A stretch of 64,000 nucleotides of DNA from Laguncularia racemosa. Lineage: Eukaryota > Streptophyta > Magnoliopsida > Myrtales > Combretaceae. A model generated the notes under the pieces. The model was given only the letters and a program-made list of their open reading frames with translations. It did not search any database and was not told the origin of the DNA. Positions 1 through 11,200 of the stretch are shown here, one piece after another (positions within the stretch are counted from its first letter, which is position 1; each line of letters starts with the position of its first letter). The stretch spans positions 1,906,501 through 1,970,500 of the forward strand of contig JBBMOL010000046.1 in assembly GCA_037954665.1 (NCBI GenBank). Reading direction: 5' to 3'. Both the position numbers and the translations under genes were made by a program.

Positions 1-1897
1 CATTCCACCCAGAGCAGGAGTTCCACCCATTCCAGCAACCCAATTTGCAGAAACATTTGAACTTGATTGGTTTGAACCTGCTGTAGCACCCCCACCAGGT
101 AACCCTTGGTTGGTTGATCCCTGAACTGGAAGTGGCGAGGGACTAGATATTGCACCTGGCGATGTCATTGAAGAACTTCCTTGAGAAGAGAACTGGCGCT
201 GGTTTCTTAATTCAGGTGTTTGTGCTCCTTTGGGTCCAGGATTTTGGGAGGGCCCTGAACCAAGTGCACCAACCTGAGGAGCTGGAGATACTGTGTTTGA
301 TTGCGATGGAGGTGCCATCCCAAGATTTATCTGGGGTGCAGGTATTTTAGCAGCAGCTGGGCCATATAATGCTGCCTTCACGATGTCTGGCGTCAATTCT
401 CTTTTACTTTGTGCAACTGTTACCAGCTTAAGAGCATTGTAAAACTCTGCCCGACCAAGGAAACCAGCCCGATTTTGATCAGCATAATCCCACACCTGCA
501 AAAATCAGTTGGTAACAATGCCATGACAAATGTGTTCATCTTCAATTTCAAGAGCCTCATGTATCCAAGTACTTTCAGTAATAAGGATTAGTTGAGGACA
601 CTGCAAAAACAACCTTACTGAAGCTGATACCTTCTTACTATATTATACGACTTCAACTATGTATATCAAATAGTCAATGGATCTAATGCACTCTCCAGAT
701 ACACAACAAAGAAAGGCAAAAGGAAAACAAAATACCTGTATCACAACTAATTTATTTTTACACAAGAAATGAGCAAATGCTCATTCACTCATATTGCTCA
801 AATCCATAAGCAAAGCTAACCGAGCTATAAGCCTAGCCTATGACTAGCCTCCCAATAACTCTGCCAATCCAACTTACTCTTTCCAAAAAAAAAATTTGGG
901 TAATTTATTGTTTTCACGAATTGCGTCATAACATTGCCGTCGATTCGTCGAATTACACTAAAGCTTAAACACATGACAGAAATCTGACCTGAATAAAACT
1001 TCAACAGTCAATCAAAATCTCATAAACTATGATCCTCCCAAAAGCACCGTTTACTCATAAACAGAAGCCATGCTATAACTAGCCTGAAGATACCAACCTT
1101 GCCAATACAACTTTAATGATTCTTTTCACAACTTGCTTCCAAACAATACTGCCAGTCCGTTGGCTTATGCAAAGTTCAAACACGTAATGGACATCAATCT
1201 AACGACGGTTTAAACCACCACGCAAAAATTCATAAATAACAATGCTAGCAAAAGGACTAACAATCTATAACTGAAACCAAGCTATATATGCAATGATACA
1301 ACTCCATCCAATCCAAATTTGCAGCCTCACAGTACAGTCAATTGATTGGTTCATGCAAGCTCGAAAAGCAGCCATCCAATCTAACTATAGCCTTCGCTAC
1401 AAACCTAAATTTTATAAATTGCAATCTTAGAAAAAATGCTAGTTGCTTATCATCGAAACCACAACCCCAATCAATCCAAGTAATCACAAGTTGCTTCCTA
1501 TAGCAATTAAGAAACCTAATCAGACCTACTGGCGCAAAGCTGCAACCCTAGCCGAGCAAAATTACAAAAAGTTCCTCATGTCAAAATTACTCAAAGATGA
1601 GACCTAATCGTCGTATCTAAATAATGGAAATTTCAAAACCTAACTAACGATAACATTCCAAAATCAGTTATAACAAGCTATAGTCTTCCTCTTTCCATCC
1701 ATCACCAGCAATTCCACGACAAGCAAAGAACGGAGAGAGAGGAAGACCTTGGCGAGAACTTGTTTGGACAAACCAGATCCTTGGAAGAAAGTAACAGCTT
1801 CGAGGCCACTAATACGTCCATCGCCGTCCAAATCGGCTCGGCGGAAATACGAATCGAAGAGATCCGTGTTGGCCGATTGGTTCTGCAACGACGCCAT
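1..1897 (-). CDS. EH1/EH2: EH-domain endocytic protein (AtEH1/AtEH2-Pan1-like), 5' part, two exons, partial
   Basis: Exon 1 is 1748-1897 (50 codons from ATG at 1897). The intron is 496-1747, with donor AAG|GT and acceptor TTTGCAG|GT. Exon 2 is 495-1 and stays open to the window edge (165 codons), so 215 aa are visible. The start MASLQNQ is followed by an EH domain. A canonical EF-hand loop DLDGDGRISGLE lies at residues 22-33, then FFQGSGLSKQVLAK, and across the splice the second EF-hand-like loop and FLGRAEFYNALKLVTVAQSK. The conserved plant extension ELTPDIVKAAL...KIPAPQINL follows, then a Q/S/P/G-rich disordered stretch. Plant homologues are about 1000-1200 aa with a second EH domain and coiled coils; these would lie left of the window. 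AtEH1/AtEH2 are known subunits of the plasma-membrane TPLATE complex in clathrin-mediated endocytosis and actin-linked autophagy. The extension looks more EH2-like, but I cannot separate the paralogues. Confidence 0.93.
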
Positions 1898-2170
1898 TTC
1901 TTTCCTCAAGAAAGCGACTCAATTGCTGAATTCTCTTCTGTTCTCTCTCCTTTTCTTTCTCTCTTGCCCGTGAATTCGCAGATCGAATCAATGCGAGGAA
2001 AGGCACCGTCACATTGAGGAAAGTAAAGCATAGAAGAAGAGACGAAGATGGTGATGATTATTTTAGTGGAATGTGATTTTGAAGACTTTATGTTGAACAA
2101 ATAGAAAGGCAAAGGAAAGATTGAAGAGATAGAGATAGACGGATACTAGAGAGAGAGAGAGAGAGAGAGC
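1898..2170 (-). promoter_or_regulatory. 5' leader / proximal promoter of the EH gene with (CT)11 tract
   Basis: This is the region upstream of the EH start codon, read on the minus strand. It ends in a perfect dinucleotide run at 2148-2169, which is (CT)11 on the coding strand. Pyrimidine-rich tracts of this kind are common in plant 5' leaders and core promoters. No clear TATA box was identified, so the transcription start is unknown. Confidence 0.45.
2148..2169. repeat. (AG)11 microsatellite
   Basis: An uninterrupted AG dinucleotide run, read directly from the sequence. Confidence 0.95.
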
Positions 2171-4055
2171 AATAAATGCAAATTTACCACACTGGGTTTG
2201 GTACTGTGTATAATGATATTAGTTGTTGCTTTGTTTGTGCTACATTTTGGTGGCAAATTATTAATAAAATAAGATTAGATGTGTACCCCTATTAATTATG
2301 CATGTATAACAAATTTTAAAAAAATAATCAATTTCAAGTACTAATATTGAATTAATTCAACATTATTATTTCTTTATTATTATTATTTCAAATATTTCAA
2401 TTTTAAATTTTAGCATAAAGAAAATTATTACAACCAATTTCTAGTCATATCTTACACCAAAACTTAAAACATATTAGCAAATTAAATTAATTTTGCAAAT
2501 AATAAGTAATAATTTCTAACGGTTTACGGTTGAACTTTTACAATTGATTTTACATTTCTTTTATATATATATATAGCAATAACATCTACAACCTCTTGCA
2601 ATACTATATTAATTTTGCATGTCTAAAAGAATATGAAATTTAAAAGGATGAGAAGTTCGCCACTATTTATAATGAATAAATAAGAAATTGAGAAACAGAG
2701 CAAAGATGCATATATATATATATATATATACATATGTATATATATACATTTTATTCCACTCCTTATGCACGTTATATCTCATTGTGCGGTATAATTGCAA
2801 TAGCCTATTACTATATACACCAAATGTGTGATGCTAACTGCATCTTATCAACAAGTATCGTATGTATAGCATACTGGAGGTGTATGATTAACTAGTGTGT
2901 CTCTTATGCATAGTCAGCTAAGTGGAAACAAGAGTATAATGCATGTTTGTCTGGAATGTATATATAATTGTAGTGACTAGATATTTAGTACACTAACGAG
3001 ATCCCCAAGGAAGCTTACTTCTTACCCCCAAAACAAGAGTACAATTAAACAAAAGGACCACTCAGGCCATCATTTAGTACGCCAAACTACCATCCCCTAC
3101 CGATAAAATAAGATGTAAATATACTAGAGGTAATTGAATCCTTGGTATGCCTGTCTTCCTATACCTGAAAAGCAAATTGTAGGAGTACGAGTAAGCCAAT
3201 AGGCTCAATGAATGTATGGAAACTCAAAACACACAATGCTCAAGATCGGTCAAGGTTACCATTAAGTTGTTAATTGTGAACAACCACATGTAACTCATTG
3301 GTTCTGATCTTAACTCGAGTTTAAGGGGATATCTAATTATGATAAGGGTTGATCATTGTACTTGAGACATGGCAGAGTAATTATAGAGAAACCATGTCCA
3401 GCTAAGCTTACTCACTTATTATAACGCCCCAAAACCCAGGTACGTTACAGCTCACCACATGTCCTTATTTCTAGAAAACACACAAAAGATCAATCACCAC
3501 TATTTTCTAAATACTCATATTCATGTACTCCTGATAATAATCATAAATCATCTGCTGCATAACAAGGATTAATGAAATTTCCCATCCTCTATAATAAGTC
3601 ATCAACATTCTTCTCAAATTAAACAGAGAAAGTGATCAATATTCACTTAAAATAGAAAATCTCAAAACAACTAAATAAAAATTTAACATGTTTTTCCTTA
3701 GTCTATCTACTAGTCATCATAATAGACATATTCTACATTCTCTTCATTATTCTGATCTTGGGTTGTTTCCCCAAGTTTTCACCATATCCTACAATCTCTC
3801 CTGTAGCATCTAAAACTAAAAAAAAAAAAAATTCCTACAAAGGATGAGGTAATGCCCAGTATAATGCATATTTACACGCACATGCATGCCATGCCAAAAA
3901 CAATAACACTTGCAAGATGCATTATAAAGTATAATATTCGTATATAATTTTATTTATCTTTCACAATCTTTAGCTGACACATAATCTCATCATAAACATC
4001 TTCATACATTATATTCATAAACATTCTTTCACAATCCATCCACAAGCAATATATA
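2171..4055. other. AT-rich intergenic stretch, no gene seen
   Basis: No reading frame in this stretch resembles a protein. It holds a TA-rich microsatellite (about 2709-2748). From about 3000 on, the non-coding sequence reads like decayed long-terminal-repeat DNA, for example the stretch around 3424-3470 with ATAACGCCCCAAAACCCAGG. Assignment to a specific element family is not possible by eye. Confidence 0.5.
2709..2748. repeat. (TA)n microsatellite, imperfect
   Basis: Long alternating TA run interrupted by a few C/G bases. Confidence 0.9.
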
Positions 4056-5354
4056 TATCATAGTTGTCAAAATCACGAGTTAACTCGCACGTTTCTACGA
4101 TTTTACGAGTTGGTGAGCACATTCCTAGTCAACTCGCATGTAACAACGTTTTTTGAGGTAAAATCACAGTAAAATCGCAATTTTGAACAATAAAATCGTC
4201 AAAATCGCGATTTTACTATGTTTCCACCGATTCCACAATATTGCACAACTAAGTAAAATTTCAACCATCCGGATCTAAAGGAACAAATATATAATAATAG
4301 CTATTCATATCTTAAGCCTAAACTTTTAATAAACAAATATGGGCTTAATTGTTAAAAGCCTTCTGGCGTCCAGGGGGCGCTGCACCCTTGAAACCCCCGC
4401 CGAGGCGGCTTCCCCGGACCCCCGCCCACTCAACATGGAGCGGGACCCACGTGCTTTCCTGTTGTAAGGAAGTATGAGTCATACCCCAACATGTTCGTCT
4501 GTCATCACTCCTCTCTTGTTAGTGTACTGCATTGCATTGAAGTCTTTGTGTTTGTGTTCGTCGATTGTCAGTCTTCTTGTTCCTATTTGTGATCATATTC
4601 ATATTAAAACACTAATATTTGATTGCTGTAACTTTTCTTATTTTAATTAATATTTTTGTAATAATAAATAAAATAAATGGTAGATAACTTTAACTTTATA
4701 AGAATTTTTTAGATTTTTAATTTTATAAGAAAGGTATAAATGTATTTATATTTCTATCTTTTCAATATATCATTCTCATAGTTAAGTAAATGTGAGATAT
4801 TGTTAAGTAAATATATTTTGAATTAATAATCACGAATAGTGCAAAAATTTACCTAGTAATATATAATTTTGAAAGTTTTTCTTGTTATAGTATCTTTTTT
4901 ATTTTATGCTTTTGGTTAGTAGTTATTTGTTATTTTTTAATATTACTCTTTTCTAATGGTATATCTCCGTTATCAATTTTTATTTATTAGTAATTTCTTA
5001 AAGTCACAATTGATTTTTAAATTTTATTTATTATCTTTTAGCTTTGTATATATAACTAGGTGAAACTTGTTTTATACATGATTTATCATTTTAGAAATAA
5101 AATATCTATATTATACAACTTATGTTCGATTATCTATATTATGACTTTTATTGCAAATTTGCAATTTATGGCTAAAATAAATGCTCGATTTCCTTATTTC
5201 TATTATTCATTATATTTTTTAATTACTATTGTAAGTAAATTTATAATATTTGGAAGTTATTTTACATAGGTTGTAGAAACTTATGTTTTTACGTTCCGAT
5301 TCTACGGACCCCTTAGCGATTTTACGTAAAATCGCGATTTTGACAACCTTGATA
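4056..5354. mobile_element. Non-autonomous TIR DNA transposon, ~1.3 kb
   Basis: The left end reads TATCATAGTTGTCAAAATCA and the reverse complement of the right end reads TATCAAGGTTGTCAAAATCG, giving a terminal inverted repeat of about 20 bp. A perfect 14-bp palindrome AAAATCGCGATTTT sits near both ends, at 4201-4214 and 5328-5341. The interior is AT-rich except for a GC-rich patch at about 4360-4460, and it has no transposase. No target-site duplication is evident, so superfamily (hAT or Mutator) and the exact ends remain open. Confidence 0.65.
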
Positions 5355-5368
5355 GACATACATACATA

Positions 5369-5665
5369 TATATATATATGACAAAGGTATTGCTCTTTAT
5401 CCATGAGTTTCTTACCATATATAATAATAATATATATATGATAATGGGTACTCTCTACTGTCCATGAGTCCTCACACATCAACCTTTCACAACCATGCAT
5501 AATAATAATATATATATGACAATAGTTATACCCTATTGTCCATGAGTCTTCATACATCAAGCTTCCACAACCATATATAATATTATATAAATATATATCT
5601 ATGATAGTGGATGCTCCCCACTGTCCATGAGTCCATAAGTCTATACACTACAACCTTTCACAATA
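5369..5665. repeat. Tandem repeat, ~80-bp unit, about 3.5-4 copies
   Basis: Each unit has a TA-rich block (ATATATATATGA), then a variable dozen bases, then the phrase TGTCCATGAGTC or a variant, then CAACCTTTCACAACCAT-like sequence. The phrase recurs near 5399, 5459, 5538 and 5620. The array starts immediately right of the TIR element at 4056-5354. Confidence 0.8.
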
Positions 5666-7019
5666 CACGTCACAAACTTCCACATAACACTTGGATCATT
5701 TCGGTACACGACTCCACTAAGAACAACGTCACATATTGATCATCAAGGTGCCACCTCAAGAACACAGACCCACACTCGGTTTCTTGGACTCAGCAATTCA
5801 CAACCACATGCACACTCAATCAAGTTCATTTACAATATTATTAAACCCACACGCAAAAATCTAATTTATCAAGCACAAACAACAAACATGGTATGCACAT
5901 ACTTGACTTTGCAAAACTTGGTTTGTCTTATACTTTTCTAGCTTCATAATTCTTCCAAACCTATACATGATTCAAATTATTTGCTTTTAAGATTGTATTC
6001 ATATAAATATCAAAAGGAAAATAGACGTGTTTCAACTCAACACAGTAATGTTAAGGGTTGTGTAGTTGAATATAGGGTAGTACACGATCGTGCCAAAGGT
6101 CGTATACATTTCTCTCTCATTTTTTTTCCTAACATGGTCATGTATCTCTCTATTCACTATGTGGTTTTTTTTTTTTCAACACGGTCGTGTTGAGAGGCTG
6201 TGTATCTCTCTGCTCACTTTGGATTTTCAACACAATTCCAACATGGTCGTGTTGGGAGGCCGTGTATCTCACTGTACACTTTGCAAATCGATCTCTCAAC
6301 TCGATTTCTAATCAATTCAACCTGATTAATTCATCTAACATAAAATTTACAATGTAATACACTAGTAGATATACTTACTTGACCCGAATCATTATCATGA
6401 TGAGTGAATCACTTGTTTCGTCCCTTGCATATCACAGATTGATCTAAATCTGTAAATGACCTTAATACGTTAATTCCTATGCTACCATATACATACATAA
6501 ATCATGATTCATAATCATTGATCTATGTATTTACCTTAATCCGATAAGCTAGTGGTGGAAAAAGAAGTCGTCTCCTTCTCTATGGATTCACATAAGAAGG
6601 TTCTAGGGTTCTGTGAGATGCAAAGGGAGGAAAAAGGTCAATAAGGTTTATAACGGCCTATTTATAGTCCTCGTCCAAATTACCAAATTGCCTCTATCAT
6701 TTTAGATTATTTACTATGTTAACCTTACTTACATTTTTATTATATATATATATATATTACTCATATATTTACACTCATAACACTAAGTTGGCTCACTTCC
6801 AACCTCATTATGACACTTTTTGTCATGAACCATGGGCTAGAGAAGGAATTCGCATCTTAAACTAGTTTCATTGTACGATGCATCAACTAGTGTATTTTTC
6901 CATATTGATTATAATGCATGTCTCAATTAATAACATAATCGAATATTGTGTTAATTAGTTTACAAGTAATCAAGCAATGATGCACAAAGAGTGAGAGGTT
7001 TGTGTGGATAATATGGCTA
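5666..7019. other. Non-coding repeat DNA, LTR-like, with degenerate CACGGTCGTG units
   Basis: No gene is visible. Between about 6080 and 6290 a unit built around AACA(C/T)GGTCGTGTTG..GGCCGTGTATCTCTCT recurs about three times. Between 6640 and 6670 there is a TATTTATAG-like box that would be a TATA signal on the minus strand. Together these resemble plant gypsy LTR sequence read backwards. I cannot define LTR ends, so the call is tentative. Confidence 0.35.
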
Positions 7020-8270
7020 TTAAATCTAGGAAATGAGAAAATCATGTGGAAATCCTTAAGAAGCTATTTAATTGACTTAGAAAGTTTACATTGAAGTTAA
7101 ATACTAAAAAATGTGCATTTAGATTGACCTCTTGGAAGAGTTTGTTATTATAGCTAAGGAAAGAGGATTTGAAACAAAGCTGAAAAAAAGTAAGGACAAT
7201 CTTAGAAATGCCATCTCCAAGCTCTCTCAAGGAAGTTAAGGGCCTACTAAGCTAGTTAAAACTACATAACTACATTTATATCCCAACTTATTGGTTAATG
7301 CCTCCCTTTATTCAAGTTGCTCAAGGAAAAAAAATGTTGCAATAAAGTGGGATGAAGAATGCAAAGATGCCTTAATTAAGATCAAGAGATACCTTATGAA
7401 CCTATCCATGATAATATCACCTATATTGGGATGTCCTTTACTCCTTTGCTTGATTGTTCTCCCAAAATATATGAGATTTACGTTGGGGGAAAAGGATGGA
7501 TTAGGAAAAAAGGAACATGCCATTTATTATCTTAGCAAAAAGTTTCTTAGAAAGGGAACATGAATATATGAAGTGGAGAGGACTTGTTGTGCCTTAGTTT
7601 AGACCATGCATTGACTCTAATAAGATGTCTTATATTACTAATGGAGTTTTTACCAAGCACGACCCATTGAGAAAATTGAAAGAAAAACAAAGTTTGATAG
7701 GGAGAATTTAAAATGGCAAATGTTGCTGTTAGAGTTTAATATAACTTGTTTTAATCAAAGTTTCATAAAAAGCCAAGCCTCAACTGATCAACTAGTAGAA
7801 TATCCCATAGAGAGCAACTCCTAAGACTTGAAGGCATAATTTCGAAACAAAAGTATTGGACTATAAAAAGTGAACAAAAACTAAAATGAAAGATGCATTT
7901 CGATGGCACAACAAATGTTCTTGGATGTGGGATCAGAGTAATGTTAATCTTCCTCAACGATAATAGTTTCTCGGTCACGACATAGTTCACTTTTCCTTAT
8001 GCCAAAAATATTGCAAAGTTTATGGCAACTCATCTCTAATTATTCTCAAAGTTTATGGCAACTCTTCTCTAATTATTCTTCAAACCATAGGAGAATACAA
8101 GATGGAGGATCCTAAGCTAACTCCCTATCATCACATTTGGAAAGAACTAACAAAAAGGTTCAAGGAGGTTTCCTTCATTTATGTCTTGCACATTCAAACT
8201 AGTTTGCTAATACATTAGTCGCTCTCTAATTCATAGTTTGGTCACCTAACAAGATAGAAGCCCGAAATTA
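7020..8270 (+). pseudogene. Decayed Ty3/gypsy (Tat/Ogre-like) pol: RT C-terminus, RNase H and archaeal-type RNase H
   Basis: About 7040-7135 reads as the end of a reverse transcriptase (LKKLFNRLRKFTLKLNTKKCAF). A connection follows, then 7291-7563 with WDEECKDALIKIKRYL and KEHAIYYLSKKF, typical of gypsy RNase H. About 7660-7830 resembles the segment where these proteins read KxxLTGRxxRWQMLLxEFDI. About 7900-8200 resembles the extra archaeal-type RNase H found in Tat/Ogre elements (SSLIILQTIGEYKMEDPKL, then PYHHIWKEL). Frameshifts and stops break it throughout, so it is inactive. No LTR pair could be tied to it. Confidence 0.75.
8014..8079 (+). repeat. 33-bp tandem duplication inside the gypsy relic
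   Basis: Two copies of CAAAGTTTATGGCAACTC followed by (A/T)TCTCTAATTATTCT begin at 8014 and 8047, a period of 33 bp (11 codons). Confidence 0.85.
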
Positions 8271-11200
8271 TAAATAAAAAATAAAAACAAACCCTCAAAT
8301 AGGGCATAGTAATAAAACCACGATAAACTCTCATTTAATGTATGCACCCATTACATACCATCCACCTTATATGTTACATTCCACAAGTTTCTATCATATC
8401 TTTCACTTATCCTATAAAGGTTTGAATAAGAGGGCACTAACCTAGCCTATCCCAAAGCTTTTCTCTAAAAAGATCTACAAAAAGCATTGTTGGAGTTGAG
8501 CAAAATCATGGTTCATTAAGTGACAAGACCCTCTTGTCATGCATGCAATCATTTTTAAACAAGTTATCATGTAATTAATTATGTTATGCATGAAATCAAC
8601 TATATAATATGCAACAATGTACATGGTCTAATAGAAACCATGTAGGAATTAGATATATGCCCTACAAAACCAAGGTTAGATAAATAATTCCAACTCATTC
8701 GTCCAAGTTCTAAACTCCTATGTTTGTTGGTGAAGCATCACAACCAATGACCTTCACATACATAGTGGAGCATATGTAATCTCCTCCCACTCTTAAGTTG
8801 ATAAGTAGGCCATGACCTTAACTAGAGAACAACATCTCCTAATGTGGCTTTAGTTTCTAAAAGTCAAGACAATGTTATGTATGAAAAATAATCTTCATAC
8901 AGCTTTTCCAGTGCACTATATAGTGCTAACAATTTTCTTACACGTAAAATTATGCTGGCATATTAGACAAATTAATTGTTCAATTCGTTATTTATTAAGT
9001 TACAAGTGACCAAGCAAACATAGTTAATACTAATTCTAATGGCTATATTCAATAAGACACCTCAAGTTAATAATCAAGTTTGATTTCATATAATTAAGTA
9101 ACTATGCACTTATATAGATGACAAACACATACATGATTTCCCTAACAGTTGCATAGCTAAATATCTTATGAAGCTAATGATTTCCCTAATAGTTGCACAA
9201 CTAAATATCTTATGAAGCTACTCATTGTCTAAATACTAGTCATAGTCAACATGATCTACATAATCACCTAAGACATGATATGCATAATAAGGGCTTAGAA
9301 TATTAAAAAGATAACCTACTTTAAAAAAAAAAAAAACTAATGCTAGCTTATGTTCCCGACTTTATAGTTTTGACTTAAATTAGCCATAATTTGGTCAATT
9401 TAAATAGAAATCGTGTGTATAAGTAGTCCATGAGAAGTTCAAGATGTCTATTTTTAGTTTTTATACTTTATTTATAGGTTTAAAGTAAGTTTAGGGGCAT
9501 TAGTATATAAATTAGTTCTTACATGAACATAACGTGTTTTACATTGTTTTCTTTTTAGTGCTATTTCCTTTTTATTTTGTAAGTGGGCCTTAATTGAGTA
9601 TTTAAGACTCAAGCCCATTATCAGTAGCAAAAGGATCCATAACTATTTTATTCCTTGAGGCGTTCTTGTATTGAATTAGATCCGCTTGGTTCCCTATCAA
9701 GTAATAGTCATTTTGGTTTGTTAATTGTAAGTACTAGATTATTTTTATTTGTCTAATTTTGCCACTTAGTTTAAAATTTCAATTTTCTTTTATCTTAGGA
9801 AAAATTCATAAACTTCAATTAGTTTAGGTAAGATGTTTATTGTATAGGCTCATATTATTCCTTTACAATCAATTCGTTTAGGCCTTTCCTTAAAGACTTT
9901 GCATTTTATTGGCTTTAAATTCTATTTTTATACAAGTAATTAGATTGTTATACTTTAACTTCATGGTCTTAAGTAATGTAAAGTTTATGTTAAAATTATG
10001 TCATTAGACGGCTAATTTAGGAATAGTAAAATCTATAACCATCTCCCTCCTAGTTTAGTACTAAGTGAATCAAAGGTTTTAAATTGTAAGCTTAATCAAT
10101 CTTATAGCTTATTAAGGATTGGAAACCAACATCAACAATCTAACCCTCATTCAATTATGATGTATAGGCGTGCCCATCATTAAATAATCAATATAAACTA
10201 CCTATTATGACTATCCCAATTGCTATACGATCCAATTTGTCTTAAAATTGTTCAATTCGCTTTATTAGTACTTCTAACCGATTAATTAGCTTAATATAGA
10301 CTTAATTATAGCCTTAACTTTCTATGCTTAGATGAAAACATATCTACACTTTACATTTATAATAAATTTGTTCAAGTATAGTACTAATATATCATATAAA
10401 GTATCTATTTAAGCATTATATGCACTTATTGGTGTTTAAAGTAAATATAGGGCCTTAATTTCATTATATATTCATTACCAATTCACTAGATCATAAAATT
10501 AAACTTTATGATCATATTAATCTTCCTTAGTAATGGCACCATACTAATAAAATTTTTTAAGGGTAGAATTAACTTTTTACAATTACATATAGTGATTGTT
10601 TCAATGGTTCAACAATATATTTAGGTGAACTTTAATAAGGTTTTAATTAGGGGTTATATACAATCCTTTTGCATCTTCTTCTCTAATTATAATAATCATT
10701 AAAGCATGTTAAAGTTCAAATCTATAATGGTTGGTTGTGGAATCATGTTTATTACAATGATTTTAAGCATTTAAGTCATGATTTACCATCTAGATAATTC
10801 CTAGTGTATCATAAAATGACTTGACATAAAAAAATGAATATGTACAACTTGAAAAACCTTGGAACATGCATGGAAGCTTAAACAAAGTTCAATTTTAACT
10901 TTGGATTTTTATCAACAACAAAGAAAATAAAAAAAAAATAAAAAGATAATCAATAATAATGTTAGATAACCTAAAGATAGAACATTATGATGGTGTAAAA
11001 TCACAATCCAATGGTGTGATTTAGACTACAAAAGTTACGGCCACAACATTTGGAGAAAGAACAAAAGTTTTATGTCATGCTCTAATGGGTATTCTAGTCG
11101 TGACATCACCAAAAATGCTTTACAAGCTCTTAATTATTTGTGAAGTGTTTACAACAACTATAAAGAGACAACAATACACAGCTAAAAGGCAATACTAAAA

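Noticed and set aside
1749..2017. Overlapping plus-strand frames opposite EH exon 1
   Set aside because: They are antisense to a well-supported exon and its leader and resemble no protein.
5219..5560. Minus-strand 113-codon frame
   Set aside because: It is made of the TA-rich tandem repeat; the repeated YNYCHIYIII words come from the DNA repeat, not from a protein.
9360..9720. LTR of a copia or gypsy element
   Set aside because: Reads like LTR leader sequence, but no partner copy, primer site or target duplication was found.
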